The position numbers and the translations under genes were made by a program. From Adiantum capillus-veneris (taxonomy: Eukaryota; Streptophyta; Polypodiopsida; Polypodiales; Pteridaceae): 64,000 nucleotides of DNA. The DNA is taken from NCBI GenBank assembly GCA_014529385.2, contig CM043953.1:99619342-99683341 (forward strand), written 5' to 3'. Positions 19,957-30,315 of this stretch are shown piece after piece (the stretch's first letter is position 1; each line of letters opens with the position of its first letter). Under the pieces are notes generated by a model. That model had not been told where the DNA came from. It ran no database searches and was given only the letters and a program-made list of their open reading frames with translations.

Positions 19957-21378
19957 ATGGTCATCACCCGAAGCGGAATGGATACTTCGCATGGAGGTGG
20001 TGAGCATGAAAGTGGCGAAGAAGAATTTTCCCCACCAGGAGGTTTTTCTGACCCTCTCCCTTCGATTGCACTAACTCCTATGGAGGCTTTTGACATGAAG
20101 TTAGAACGTGAAGCAAGACAAGCAGAAAGAAAGGCCGACTTTGAGCGTGAGCATGAGCGTGAGCAAGCGCACTTGGCGGCCAAACAGAGAGCCCAACAAA
20201 TGCAACAGTTGTTCTGACTCTTTTCTAGTGTGCAGGCACAGATTGCAAAGGATCAGGAGAAGGAGACTCTCTCGGTCTCTTCTTTTCCTAAGCATGACAC
20301 ACAAGATTTGCATGATGATAAGCATGATGAATTGCGTGATGATGATTTGCATGATGATCAAGATGTGATTTCTTACAAGCATGATGATTTGCATGATGAT
20401 CAAGTTGTGATTTCTCACAAGCATGATGATTTGCATGAAGATGATGTGATTGTTCGCAAGGATGATGGTTTAGTTGATACTTTTTCTAGTGAAGCTAACC
20501 TCATTGCAGATTCGATCAATCACGAAGAACCGATCTTGGCTCCCGAGTCGAGGTCCGCAGAACCCCCGCAGGAAGATTCGATCAATCACGAAGAACCGAT
20601 CTTGGCTCTTGAGCCTAGGTCCAAAGAAACCCCACAGGAAGTATTATGTGTTCGAATGATTAGTCAGCACGCATTGTTCGAGTGTTTCATTGGTGATGCT
20701 TTCCTGTATTTTAGTCAGCGTCTTTATGTGATCCCTTTTCCTAGGCATGACATATTGTACGTTGAGCACGATTCACTCATGAATGAGCACGAATGTATGC
20801 GGATGATTCATGACAAGCCGAAATGTTTGCATTCAAGGAATTCACATTCCATGTCTCTTCCTTGGCACAACACAGTCGTAGAAAGAGCACAAGAAGAATT
20901 GAGCATCAAGCATCGGCATGTCCATTGTGATTTGCCATAGTTGATTGATTTAGATCAGAAAGACGAGTTTGGATTCCATGTTTTGCATGTGTTTGATGAA
21001 CGGTTTGGCACTCCGTCTCTTGTTTCATCTACATTGCATGCACAGTCTTTTAGGAAGATCAGATTTTTTCCAGTCACTTTACATGGAATGGGTATGTTCA
21101 TGTTTTTGTGTTGGAAGTGGTTTCAAGAATTTTCAGCCATGGAGATTCTTGAAGAAAGAAGAAGCACGACTCTAGACGAAGTTGAAGCATTGAAGGAGCC
21201 ACAGCAGCCTTTGTGTCGCTTTCAACGCGGCCCAAAGAAGCAAGCGTTGCAGACCTTTATGAAGTTCAAGTATCACACGACCCACACCTCAGAGTGGGCC
21301 GGCAAAGAGTCCTTTCAAGGATTCCGACAGTTGTTGGCGATCTCCCTCGATGCCATACAATTTGGTACCAGTACCTAG
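19957..21378 (+). pseudogene. TE5 gag-like ORF of unknown function with two in-frame stops
   Basis: From ATG 19957 (MVITRSGMDTSHGGGEH, the kind of start seen in many plant gypsy gags) one frame stays open for 474 codons except TGA 20215-20217 and TAG 20938-20940. Residues 35-85 form a charged, probably helical stretch (MKLEREARQAERKADFEREH). Residues 118-170 contain three 14-residue repeats rich in His and Asp (KHDDLHDDQVVIS, 42-bp period). A perfect-length 66-bp duplication encodes SINHEEPILA..PQED twice (20509-20574, 20575-20640). The last 250 residues have a normal amino-acid mix but match no family I know. The gag label rests only on the start and position. It could also be captured host sequence. 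Confidence 0.55.
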
Positions 21379-21389
21379 GGAATGTCACG

Positions 21390-22481
21390 TGACACATCCA
21401 ACCCTATGTGTCCGTGGACAAGCTAGAGCACAACCAGGGTTCACTTTAGTCAAGTCAGTCTAGAATAGGAAGTATTCTGGCACTTTGTGAGTCTTTTCGC
21501 AGACCGTGCATGCCCAGGTACTTAGATTAGATGCATATCCTCCGGTTGCACACAGCATGATCATCAGCATTACCATCAGAATCCTTCGGGGGAATTTTCC
21601 AGTGCATTAAACCTATTTTTCCTATTTTTGACATTTTTCACTTATTTATTAAGTGACTTTTGTTGGGAACTAGGTAGGGCAATTTGCATAAGATAATGTA
21701 TATACCAGAGCTAGCACTTTCTGGCAGAAGAGGCAGCACGAACACGGTTCAACAGGCACCTTCTCAACAGGACCCTCAGCAGGCCTAGCGTTTTCTGCAT
21801 CAGCAAGAGACCCTAGCGTTTTTGCATCCACAAACCAGCCTTGGCGTTTTTGCACTTGCAGATTCCCGGCGACATTAGAACAACAGATCAGCCTAGCGTT
21901 TTGCATTGCAAGACAACCGGCAGCAACAGAAGATTTTCAACCCTAGAGTTTTTGCATCTGCAAGACACCTCAGCGTTTTTGCAGATCTTCGCAACGGAAT
22001 CAGCCCTAGACTCAGCGTTTTCAATTTTCAGCAGTCAGTACCCGCAGTAGAACCCCCGAACCTCGCAGATCTCACCTTCCGCAATAGATCCTCGCCGCAC
22101 GGTGAGATTCATCAAGGTTTACAGTTTCAGCCCAGAAAACGCAGATTTCAGCATCTGCATTTTCAGCGCGTCGTCGTCGACATCGTCGGCAAGTCCAAGC
22201 ATTGAAGAGATTTGTGCAATCATAAGTAGACCGCTCTCGCCATAGAGAGTGGGGCCTTTGGAGGAGGGTTTGACAACATTCTGGTGTCATATTCTCTTCT
22301 CTCTCTATCTCTCAATCTCAGCACCTTCATTCACAGTGTTTATCCACTTTGTTTGTGTCCATTGCACTCTCTCACTAAAGGAACAGAAGGCTCTCCCTTC
22401 AGTAAGTAAAAGGAACCTTGAGCACAGTTCAGAGCACTCATCTTGAGCAAAGTTCAACATTCACTTCCGCTGCACCTTACA
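21390..22481 (+). repeat. TE5 3' LTR
   Basis: Second copy of the LTR, 1092 bp. A TGTCACGTGACA palindrome straddles its start (21383-21394). Confidence 0.9.
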
Positions 22482-22919
22482 CCCTCAATGTAGGTCTCTC
22501 CTCTAGGAGAGTGCATATGCGAGCTCATAATGAAGGTCGTCATCTTTGAGGATGGAGAACCAGTGAGGGTGTGTGTGTGTTTTACCCATGTCTATATGTG
22601 TCGGCCCCTCTCCTCAACCATATGTCAACAGCAGCTTGATCCGACCAGTGTCCCTTGCAGCCCGATGACACATGCAGACAGGGGGTACGCCCGATAGAGA
22701 GAGAGAGAGAGAGAGAGAGACCGCCGAAGGCGGCTGACCATACTAGTAAGTTCTTTAAGTTGGTAGGGGTTAGGTTTTTAATTCCTGGCCCCCTTTAGGC
22801 CTCTCCCCTAAATCTTCAGGGTTCACAACTTCTTCTGTTCTTCTGGTTCAGTTTCTCATGTCCTCTCTGCCATTTCTTTTCCGCCACGTCCTCAATTTGT
22901 GACATCCCCCACCACCATT
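22482..22919. other. No gene recognised; (GA)n at 22698-22721
   Basis: About 440 bases with a GA microsatellite and no frame that matches a known family. Confidence 0.6.
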
Positions 22920-23275
22920 GCCACCTGGGGTACAATGGATGCAACTCGTATGGATATCCTTACTATCCATATCCGAGGTATGAGCCTAGCCAACCAAAGG
23001 ATTTCAAGGATGGCGGCACGACCGTCAAATTTTTCACTTTTTCTAGAGTGAAAGATTGAAAGAAAGCCTTGCAGTTCTTAAAACAATTAGACATCATATA
23101 TGCTTAGAGAAATTATACAGAAGCAACAAAGATTTCTCAAGTTGCGAGATTTCTTAAAGATAATGTTATGCAGAGGTGGAGTTCAATCGCGACACAACCG
23201 CATGCTCCAAGGACTTGGCAAGCTTTCGAGACTATTTTTACACGAAGATATATTACCTCCCTATTTGAAGTCCAA
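22920..23275 (+). pseudogene. Gypsy gag fragment, plus strand
   Basis: With two stops the frame reads PKDFKDGGTTVKFFTFSRVK, then KALQFLKQLDIIYA, TEATKISQVARFLKD and TWQAFETIFTRRYI. This matches the gag blocks of TE1 (KPYKGGAAMKFNTFSGFED.., FTEASKVRKDATFLK). It ends after SLFEVQ where minus-strand LTR sequence begins. Only the core of the capsid region remains. Confidence 0.72.
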
Positions 23276-23866
23276 ATTTTGTCGAAATGGAGACACGGAG
23301 TGCCAAAGTTCCACGCCCAAACTACAATGGCACTAAACGATGGCGCCCCTTTCGGTATTTCTTTAGATTGCTTCAACAAGGTACAACTTCTGTGGCTCCG
23401 CTCTAGATGTACTCTTGGTAGACCGCCACAGAGAGCCCACAGCACGTATTGAAAGGCCTTAGGCCCATCCAAAAGAAATTACATGAAAAGCAGTAAGTTC
23501 TAAAAGCATCTGGTCCAAAAGCTAGCGCCCATGGGGTTGTCCGTAGAGTGTTGCCACGTCAACAACCTTTGTGCAATCTTTTGCGTGTGTGTGAATGCTG
23601 CTTTATTTTAAGGGTTTAGGCCCCTCGGCCGGTTTGTGTAGTTGTCGAGGGATAGGATTTTTGATCCTTACCCAATTATTGTTTGAGCTTCTGTGCTTCT
23701 CCTTCTTCCGCTAGGGTTAAGGCCCCTCGGTTGGGATCTGCAGGTTGGCCAAGGTTAGGATCAGGGAGTCCTAACCCTCTGGTTCTTCAGTGGCTTAACA
23801 CGTCAACCTCTGGTTCTTCACTGGCTTAGCACTTCAAACCACTGAGCAACAAGAAAGAATCCACAT
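23276..23866 (-). repeat. Gypsy LTR fragment, first copy
   Basis: Minus-strand LTR of a family related to TE2; the conserved LTR box is at 23342-23364. The stretch 23400-23830 recurs in 23870-24570. Confidence 0.65.
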
Positions 23867-24583
23867 CACACGGAGTGGCAAAGTTCCACTCCCAGACTGC
23901 AATGGCCCCTTTCGATGTTTCTTTATATTGCTTCAACAAGGTACAACTTATGTGGCTCTACTCTACACCTCCTCTTGGTAGACTGCTAGAGAAAGAGCCC
24001 ATAGCACATATTTAAAGGCCCTAGGCCCATCCAAAAAGCAGTTATACGAAAAGCGGTAAGTTCTAAAAGCATCTGGTTCAAAAGCTAGCGCCCATAGGAA
24101 TGTCCGTACAAATTGCCACGTCAGCAGCCTTTGTGCAATCTTTTGGTAGAGTGCATCTCCTATCTCCTCTTGGTAGACTGCCAGATAAAGAGCCCATAGC
24201 CCGTATTTGAAGGCCCTAGGCCCATCCAAAAGCATTTATACAAAAAGCAGTAAGTTCTAAAGGCATCTGGTTCAAAAGCTAGCGCCCATACAGCTGTCTG
24301 TACGGTGTTGCCACGTCAGCAGTCTTTGTGAAAACTTTTGTTGCCACGTCAGCAATCCCTCGGCCTGTTCTTGTAAATTGTCGAGGGTTAGGGATTTTAA
24401 TCCTAACCCATTTATTATTTGGGCCACTCGGCAAAGATCTGTAAGTTCGTAAACCTTCTATGCTTCTCCTTCTTCTGCTAGGGTTTAGGCCCCTCCGCCA
24501 AGATCTACAAGTTGGTAGTGTTAGAATCAAGGAGTCCTAACCCTCTGGGTCTTCAATGGCTTGATAAGTCGGCAATTTGTGAC
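23867..24583 (-). repeat. Gypsy LTR, second copy with internal duplication
   Basis: Starts on the minus strand with TGTCACAAATTGCCG at 24583. A segment of about 200 bases (AGAGCCCATAGC..AAAAGCTAGCGCCCAT) occurs twice inside (about 23990-24150 and 24190-24340) and once more in the first copy. A degenerate version of the LTR box lies at 23905-23930. Confidence 0.65.
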
Positions 24584-24584
24584 A

Positions 24585-25480
24585 TTAGACGTGCACGTGA
24601 CGTTTGGGTAGAACGCTACAGAATCCTTCCATTTGTTTGGAACAAGCTACCGGTAGGAAAGTATTCCAGAATCTTTGGTGATAAGTGGACAGAGTGTCTT
24701 CGCCTTTCATCCTAAGACAATTCCATGCCATAAAGACATCGGCTTGATATTTGGGAGTCAACCAGATAGATAACAACCTTGTGAAATACGAGGCACTTTT
24801 TCGTGCAATAAAAGTGTCAGACCAGCGCGTTTGTGCACTCCTTTGGGATGGGATGCCACTTTGTGAACCTTGGAAGCTACTGTAAAGTTGCCGCCTGAAA
24901 AGGCAATGTCAATAAAGGATACAGCTCGATGGGTATGCTTGATGGGTATCCTTGTGGCCCAAAAAAGTATCAAACTTGATGCTCTAGCCACCATCTTTAA
25001 ATTCCGTTGCCCTTTCAAGGCTCCAAGTTATCACATTTTGCCTTTCAGTTTTCGTTCTTCTGAATGTGGATCCAACGGATCTATCTTCAGAATCTAAACT
25101 CTTAGAAGTCATAGAATCATCCTCCTCAGAGTATTTTCGAGGTTTGCTTTTCGAATACTTTCATTTCTTCGATCTCCGTTTGTCACCTTTACTTGAAGAA
25201 CTGGGACTAAAGTCATTCTCAAAGGGAACACGTCGACAATTTTTCCTCTTAGATCATACTCTGCAAGCTCTGAGAAACTGGGTTGTCAACCCAAGTATCG
25301 AGGAAAAGACTTGGACTTCTTGCACCCACCTTGGCATCTTGCAAGATCAAACATCGGTAACTCGATGGTGGCCTCCTCACTTCCATTACGTAGTTCCTTA
25401 ATCTCTGACTTGTCACCAGATTTTATGGGAAAATATTGTAATTTGTCTGGTCAAATGCTTGAAATTTCTCTTCAGCTAAC
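24585..25480 (-). pseudogene. Gypsy gag fragment, minus strand
   Basis: From the right: a Ser/Lys-rich N-terminal part in which SSSSKGDKRRSKK and SEEDDSMTSKS can be read, then IKFDTF and SFIDIAFSGGNFTVASKVHK, then SIWLTPKYQADVFMAWNCLR and YHQRFWNTFLPVACSK. This is the same arrangement as TE2 gag. Several frameshifts. It ends against the LTR at 24583, so the rest of the element has been lost. Confidence 0.72.
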
Positions 25481-25745
<265 letters not shown>

Positions 25746-25850
25746 CCAAAAAACAAAGGGATAAGCAAGTTGGCTAATAATGCCCATCAAAATGCAGACA
25801 CAGAGTAGAAGCCGGACTGGCAGATCTATGAAAAGGAGCATTTACGAGGC

Positions 25851-25851
<1 letters not shown>

Positions 25852-25897
<46 letters not shown>
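25852..25897 (+). repeat. (TC)n microsatellite, about 46 bp
   Basis: Second TC tract 110 bp after the first, same orientation. Confidence 0.97.
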
Positions 25898-25901
<4 letters not shown>

Positions 25902-25974
25902 ATACCCACGTGCAAGCTCACCTTCAAATAGTCTGCGAACGCATTGTTCGAACCAGTCGCAGTCGCAGCCGCAG

Positions 25975-26560
25975 TCGCATATATACAGAGACCACGATCA
26001 TTGATTGCAAAAGTTCAAACGTAAAATGCCTCTTTGGTGACACACGTCCAACTTTGACAAATATAGCAACGAACCAACAATTGGCATATACTTGGCTTTC
26101 TGCATCCCAACTCTCGTCAAAGTGAATATTTACCGTGATTTTTTAAGAGGGTTTTGGCTAATATTGAAACGATAGAGATGCTGGCACCCAACTCCAAATT
26201 TTGCAATCAATGAGCTACAAAATATTGGCGAAACATGCAACGGACGGGCACACAGTTTGATTGCATCGAGCTTAAAGAGGATGCTATAAAAAAGAGTGTG
26301 TATATAATAGGGGATCTGGTAATGTACTTAGCTAAAAGCAAATGTTACCTAGTATCAAAATTAAAAGATATACAATCTGAAGAGGAGGTAGGAGAGAACA
26401 ATAGTAAGCAGCAATGAGAGAACATAAAGGTAATAAAACTATGCAAAGTAATGATGAGTTTATGATGGTGACGATAATAAATGTAATGGGACATTAAAAC
26501 CAATCTAAATATAATGTGAATAGTTGTTGCCCAAGTTATATCATACGACACATCAATGAG
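25975..26560. repeat. Repeat C, copy 1
   Basis: Shares GACCACGATCATTGATTGCA and the following 180 bases with 37660-37890, and TTTGGTAATGTACTTAGCTA-like sequence and its surroundings with 63530-64000. No coding signal, no LTR and no clear terminal repeat. Class unknown. Confidence 0.7.
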
Positions 26561-26666
26561 AGAACATTAATTTGCACGGCATGAAAGGCAAAAGACATGT
26601 CGAAGAGTGTGCGTTAATTAACAATACATGAAATAAGAAGAAGACATTGCAAGGGGTGCAAAGAAT

Positions 26667-27618
26667 TCAGATTATCCTTGTTTCTTTTAGGTATGTGTAT
26701 TTCTTACAATGTGGGGGGTTTAGCTCGCAAGATCCAACAGAGCTTGTGGTATTGTACATACTAATGAATGATTTTTCTAGTCTCCATGCTACATGTAAAG
26801 TTCTACAAGTGGAGAGTTGTTCAAAGAATAAGTTTTCAGCGAGCGACAGGCTTGAAGCATAGCACATTGCTATGCATCTTGGAAGGTGTGTTCCGATTGT
26901 ACTTTATTTTCTTCTGTTGTAGTTGTTAGTGATGCCTATATACCTACATCCATTTCTGTGGCATGTGATGGAGTAAACTGTGTATTCGATGTCCGTTGTC
27001 TCTTGTTGCTTGCATTGTCCTATTGGAGTAGCAGTACATAGCTCTTGTTGTCCTGTTCTACACAATAAGAATTATGGCAGTCATGTGACTTTTTGTGTTG
27101 TGATAGATGGCGTATTTTCTCTACAATCCTTGAAGTTGGCTAAAATCTCGCTTTGTGTCACTGTTTGTCATGTCTGTGAGTTCTAAGAGCTCAATGTTAT
27201 AGGCATCGTGGAGCATTTCTGGAATGTATGGCTTGACACTCGTCTCTATCCATAGTATACGATTTGCATCCTATGTAGCCATGTGCTCCTCGAAGACGTC
27301 AATTTCAATTCCCAGCTTTTCGATGATCTCTTTTGTAGAACCTACGTCATTCGATTGTGTTAGTGCATTGCTTTACACTCATATAAAAGTCAGCAAGTTA
27401 TTGGGTAGATGAAACTAACCTGTTGCTCTTTTGATCCCCATAGATTTATTCTTTACACATTTTTCTGCATACTTGTCCGTGAATGCTCGCAATTCTAGAT
27501 AGTTTGAGAATCCCTTCGAGTATGTTCCAGGACGACAGTTTGCAGGGTTAAGCAAGCCAATTTGAATGTCACCAACATTGGCTCACTCCTCTATTCTAAG
27601 TTGTTTCTTTGTTGCCAT
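26667..27618 (-). pseudogene. Decayed intron-containing gene with GIY-YIG nuclease signature
   Basis: ATG 27618 opens a frame (MATKKQLRIEE, stop, then IGLLNPANCRPGTYSKGFSN) that runs to 27420. A splice donor AG|GTTAGT at 27420/27419 and an acceptor GACGTAG| at 27342 bound a 78-bp intron, and the frame continues exactly (ATGSTKEIIEKLGIEIDVFE, stop, DANRILWIETSVKPYIPEML) to about 27140. After a further frame change or intron the sequence reads EYTVYSITCHRNGCRYIGIT, then NNYNRR, TIGTH, and RLEKSFISMYNT. That is the order of a GIY-YIG nuclease: GIY/TVY strand, NG..YIG strand, Arg, His, and a Glu helix ending in a Y-N-T turn. Three or more stops show it is dead. The upstream 120 residues belong to no family I recognise. 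Confidence 0.55.
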
Positions 27619-27760
27619 GTTCTTTTTAAAAAGGTCAAAACATTTCTACAAAGGAATGGGGACTCGTAAGTATATGCGGTGGCATACATGCAAAGCATAT
27701 TAGTTTTAGTAGTTTGTTTTATATACGTTCAAGAGCGCTACCAGGGTCGCTTGGCCACAC

Positions 27761-27799
27761 TCGAACCCATGACCCATGTCACAACCGTCATGGGTTCGA
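27761..27799. repeat. Perfect inverted repeat, 12-bp arms
   Basis: TCGAACCCATGA (27761-27772) and its exact complement TCATGGGTTCGA (27788-27799) with a 15-base loop. It resembles a T-arm like sequence but no tRNA can be folded around it. Confidence 0.7.
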
Positions 27800-27879
27800 T
27801 ATTGAGCGAGAAATCAATATTAAGAGTGAATGAGATGAGTGCAATGTGATTTTATTCTTGGAATCTAGAAAAGATGCTT

Positions 27880-29741
27880 TGCTAGTGGCTGGAACTGCTT
27901 TGGTCGGTGCCTTGATCTTTTCCATGCACTTATTGGCTCTTTGCTGACACCATAGAGCATTTGATGCAAAAATTCAATATTCTCTTTGCAGAGTTTGGGG
28001 AGATTTAAGCTTCCCATTCTCCACCAAATCCTTCCACACTCTGATTCCAGCCTTGAAGCACTTATGAGCTTTCCTACTGACTCCTACCTTAGCCTCACCT
28101 GCAAAGAAACCAAACCAAAAGTGATCTAGTAGAAAAGACAGATAATAGGAGATCTCTTAGCTGTGAATTAGTCCATGCTTTATAGCTTTGAAGCTTGAAC
28201 TTTTGTATATCTCTTTTCAAGAGTAGGGCCCAATAATCATTTGAATTTGAAGCTCTCCATATCCATTTTGCTGCTATTTTGGCTAACGGGTGTTCAAGAT
28301 TGAGGATACCAAGAAACCTTAGAAATCTTAGGGGGATCAATGTCACCTCCCCATAAAAAGGATCTGGCAAGGGAGGTCACTTGCTTCAACTGATATTTAG
28401 TTGGACACCAGCAAGACAAAAAGTAAATTAGAGAAGAAAGCAAATAGTGATTAAGCAAAAATGCTCTTGATGAAATAGATGTTTGGTGGTGTTGCCAAAA
28501 CTAATATCATACGGAGATTGAAAGATGAAGTCCATTCCGTCTTGTCAAAGTCAATCTTAAAAAAGATGAACTCTTGCTCACTGTTCTAAAAAAAATCTAT
28601 GGCCTCCCATATAGTGATTATGGCATCAAGAATAAACCTTCCCTTTATGAACCCTTATGCTCTAGTAAAATTATATGATGCATAAAGGGACTCAATCTTC
28701 TAGCTAGAGACAATGAGAAAACTTTATAAATAGAAGTCAGACAGGAGATTGGCCTCCAATTCCCTAGGTCCTCTTTGTTAGCCCTTCTGTGGATGAGTCT
28801 AATAACACCAGTATTCATAGAGGTGAGCTCCTACTCTAATGGCCTCGTCCCATATGGACAAGAGATGTGGGACCAGAAATTAACCTTTGTACAATTTGAA
28901 AAATTCATTTAGAAGACCATCACACGCAGGAGATTTACCATCTTTGAGAGCTAGAATAGAATCTTCTAGAGGGGCTGATCCATCAAATGAGCTACATGCA
29001 TAAGCACGCTTTTCTTTCTAATTTTGGCAATTGTAGCTCTTGCAGAAGTATGGTCAGCCCCCCTTCGGGTAGGGGAAGAAAAGATGTCAAAAAAGAAAGA
29101 TTCGGCAACCTTCAAATTTTGAGGATGAAAACTCACAATTTGACCTTCTTTATTTTTAAGAAAGGAATAAAGTCCTTATCCTTTTTCTTCTTCCGAAGAT
29201 TAAACATATGTTTATCTAGTCTATCAATTTTACCATCCCAAAAATCTCTTTGTCCAATGGATTGAGACCTAAGCACAGAAAAGCTCTTCTTCTCTAAGCT
29301 TGACTTTTAGCTCGACTAATTAATAATTCGAAGGGCTCCCAGAGACTAGGCCATTTTCTAGATCATCTATTTGGCTCCTTATCATCATTCTTCTGATGTT
29401 CCTAATGTCTCTAGCTTTAACTTTGTACTCAATTAATAGATTTTGAGTTTTTTTAATAACTTGATCCCATGCTTTAAAGGCAGAGGTGTCACCATTAAAG
29501 GAATCATCAAAAATTTCTTTGACTTTCTCTTTGACAACTCCTAGGAATAGAAGGGTTTGATACAGGTGAGGCCACCCTGCTTTATACATAGAGATTCCTT
29601 TTGAAGATCAAACACAACAACAGCATGATCAGACAACATGAGAGATTTGTCCTTATTGCAACTTACCTGCCAATAGTCATGGAGCAGGCCAAAACTCATG
29701 TAAACTCTATCTAATCTTGCTGCCCTATAACATCTACCATG
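27880..29741 (-). pseudogene. TE7 ORF2: RT remnant and C-terminal domain
   Basis: Recognisable in broken frames: EDSILALKDGKSPACDG near 28960 (RT block 1), GRFILDAIITIWEAIDF and FFKIDFDKTEW near 28540-28640 (motif A, usually KxDFEKAYD). Directly afterwards comes the C-terminal block (FLWGGDIDPPKISKVSW, LNLEHPLAKIAAKWIWR near 28260), so about 150 residues that include YADD are deleted. 29589-29320 holds a charged linker (VKEIFDDSFNG, YKVKARDIRNIR). Many stops. It would have copied the LINE RNA at the nicked target. Confidence 0.74.
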
Positions 29742-30270
29742 CTACTTGTTGGACCAGGTCATACCAATTTCTTCAAAGATGTCCACCAGGTTCTGTTTGG
29801 ATACTGCATTTTCCCAGTTAGTCTTCTCCTTTTCACTAATGGATTGTCCAAGTTGGTTCCAACTATCTTGAACATATTCAACCATATTAAAGTCCCATGC
29901 ACATATACAAGGAATGGGAAGACTAGAGAGCTCCTCCCATATGGCAACTCTCTCTACTGTGGAATTAGAAGCATATATGGAAACCATAGTGTAGTGAAAA
30001 GGTTTGTCTAATTTTACTGCAACCCAATTCCCTTTTGCAGAGGAGTGAGCCTGAACCACCAGGTTGCTATACTTTTCTAATATGCCCAAGGCTGCACCCC
30101 CTCTTCCAAGAGTGTGATTGGTAGTAAACCACTTGTATCTTTCACCAAGTCTTTGCAAATTGGAGGACAATAGTTGTCCAAAGACTTTAATTTCTTGCAG
30201 ACATATAAAATCAGGTTTCACATTAGAATCCAGGACCTGGCTCTTGATGGCTTGTGCCCTGATGGGTCTG
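29742..30270 (-). pseudogene. TE7 ORF2: APE-type endonuclease
   Basis: The frame 30221-29742 starts in the conserved block KPDFICLQEIK (Glu of the active site) and continues RGGAALGILEKYS, VSIYASNSTVERVAIWEEL and CAWDFNMVEY, where CAWDFN replaces the usual GGDFN. The Asp and Asn pair is kept. The block before it (NCRG..R at 30270) lies in another frame. It nicks host DNA at the insertion site. The SDH end of the domain is not found because the sequence changes near 29740. Confidence 0.85.
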
Positions 30271-30315
30271 TCAATCCTCTACAATTAAAAGAAAAGGCTT
30301 TGATATTAGGGCACT

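Larger units (their letters stand above)
18434..22481 (+). mobile_element. TE5: LTR element without pol, one unknown gag-like frame
   Basis: Two LTRs of about 1.07-1.09 kb (18434-19500 and 21390-22481), a tRNA-Met primer site right after the first, and an internal region of only 1.9 kb. No protease, RT or integrase motif is present. The plan resembles LARD or TR-GAG type non-autonomous elements. A clear target duplication was not found (TCCTT or CTTTG on the left, CCCTC on the right). Confidence 0.88.

Noticed and set aside
19766-20074. Plus-strand frame overlapping the TE5 ORF start
   Set aside because: Lies in another frame across the Lys/Asn/Pro-rich leader; the frame from ATG 19957 is longer and has the gag-like start.
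19957-21378. TE5 as a TRIM element
   Set aside because: LTRs over 1 kb and a long frame do not fit the small TRIM class; LARD or TR-GAG fits better.
27761-27799. T-arm-like GGGTTCGA sequence suggesting a tRNA gene or SINE promoter
   Set aside because: No acceptor stem, D-arm or anticodon arm can be placed; it is better described as a plain inverted repeat.
29742-30011. Plus-strand frame of 90 codons
   Set aside because: Antisense to the APE endonuclease of TE7, whose motifs read clearly on the minus strand.
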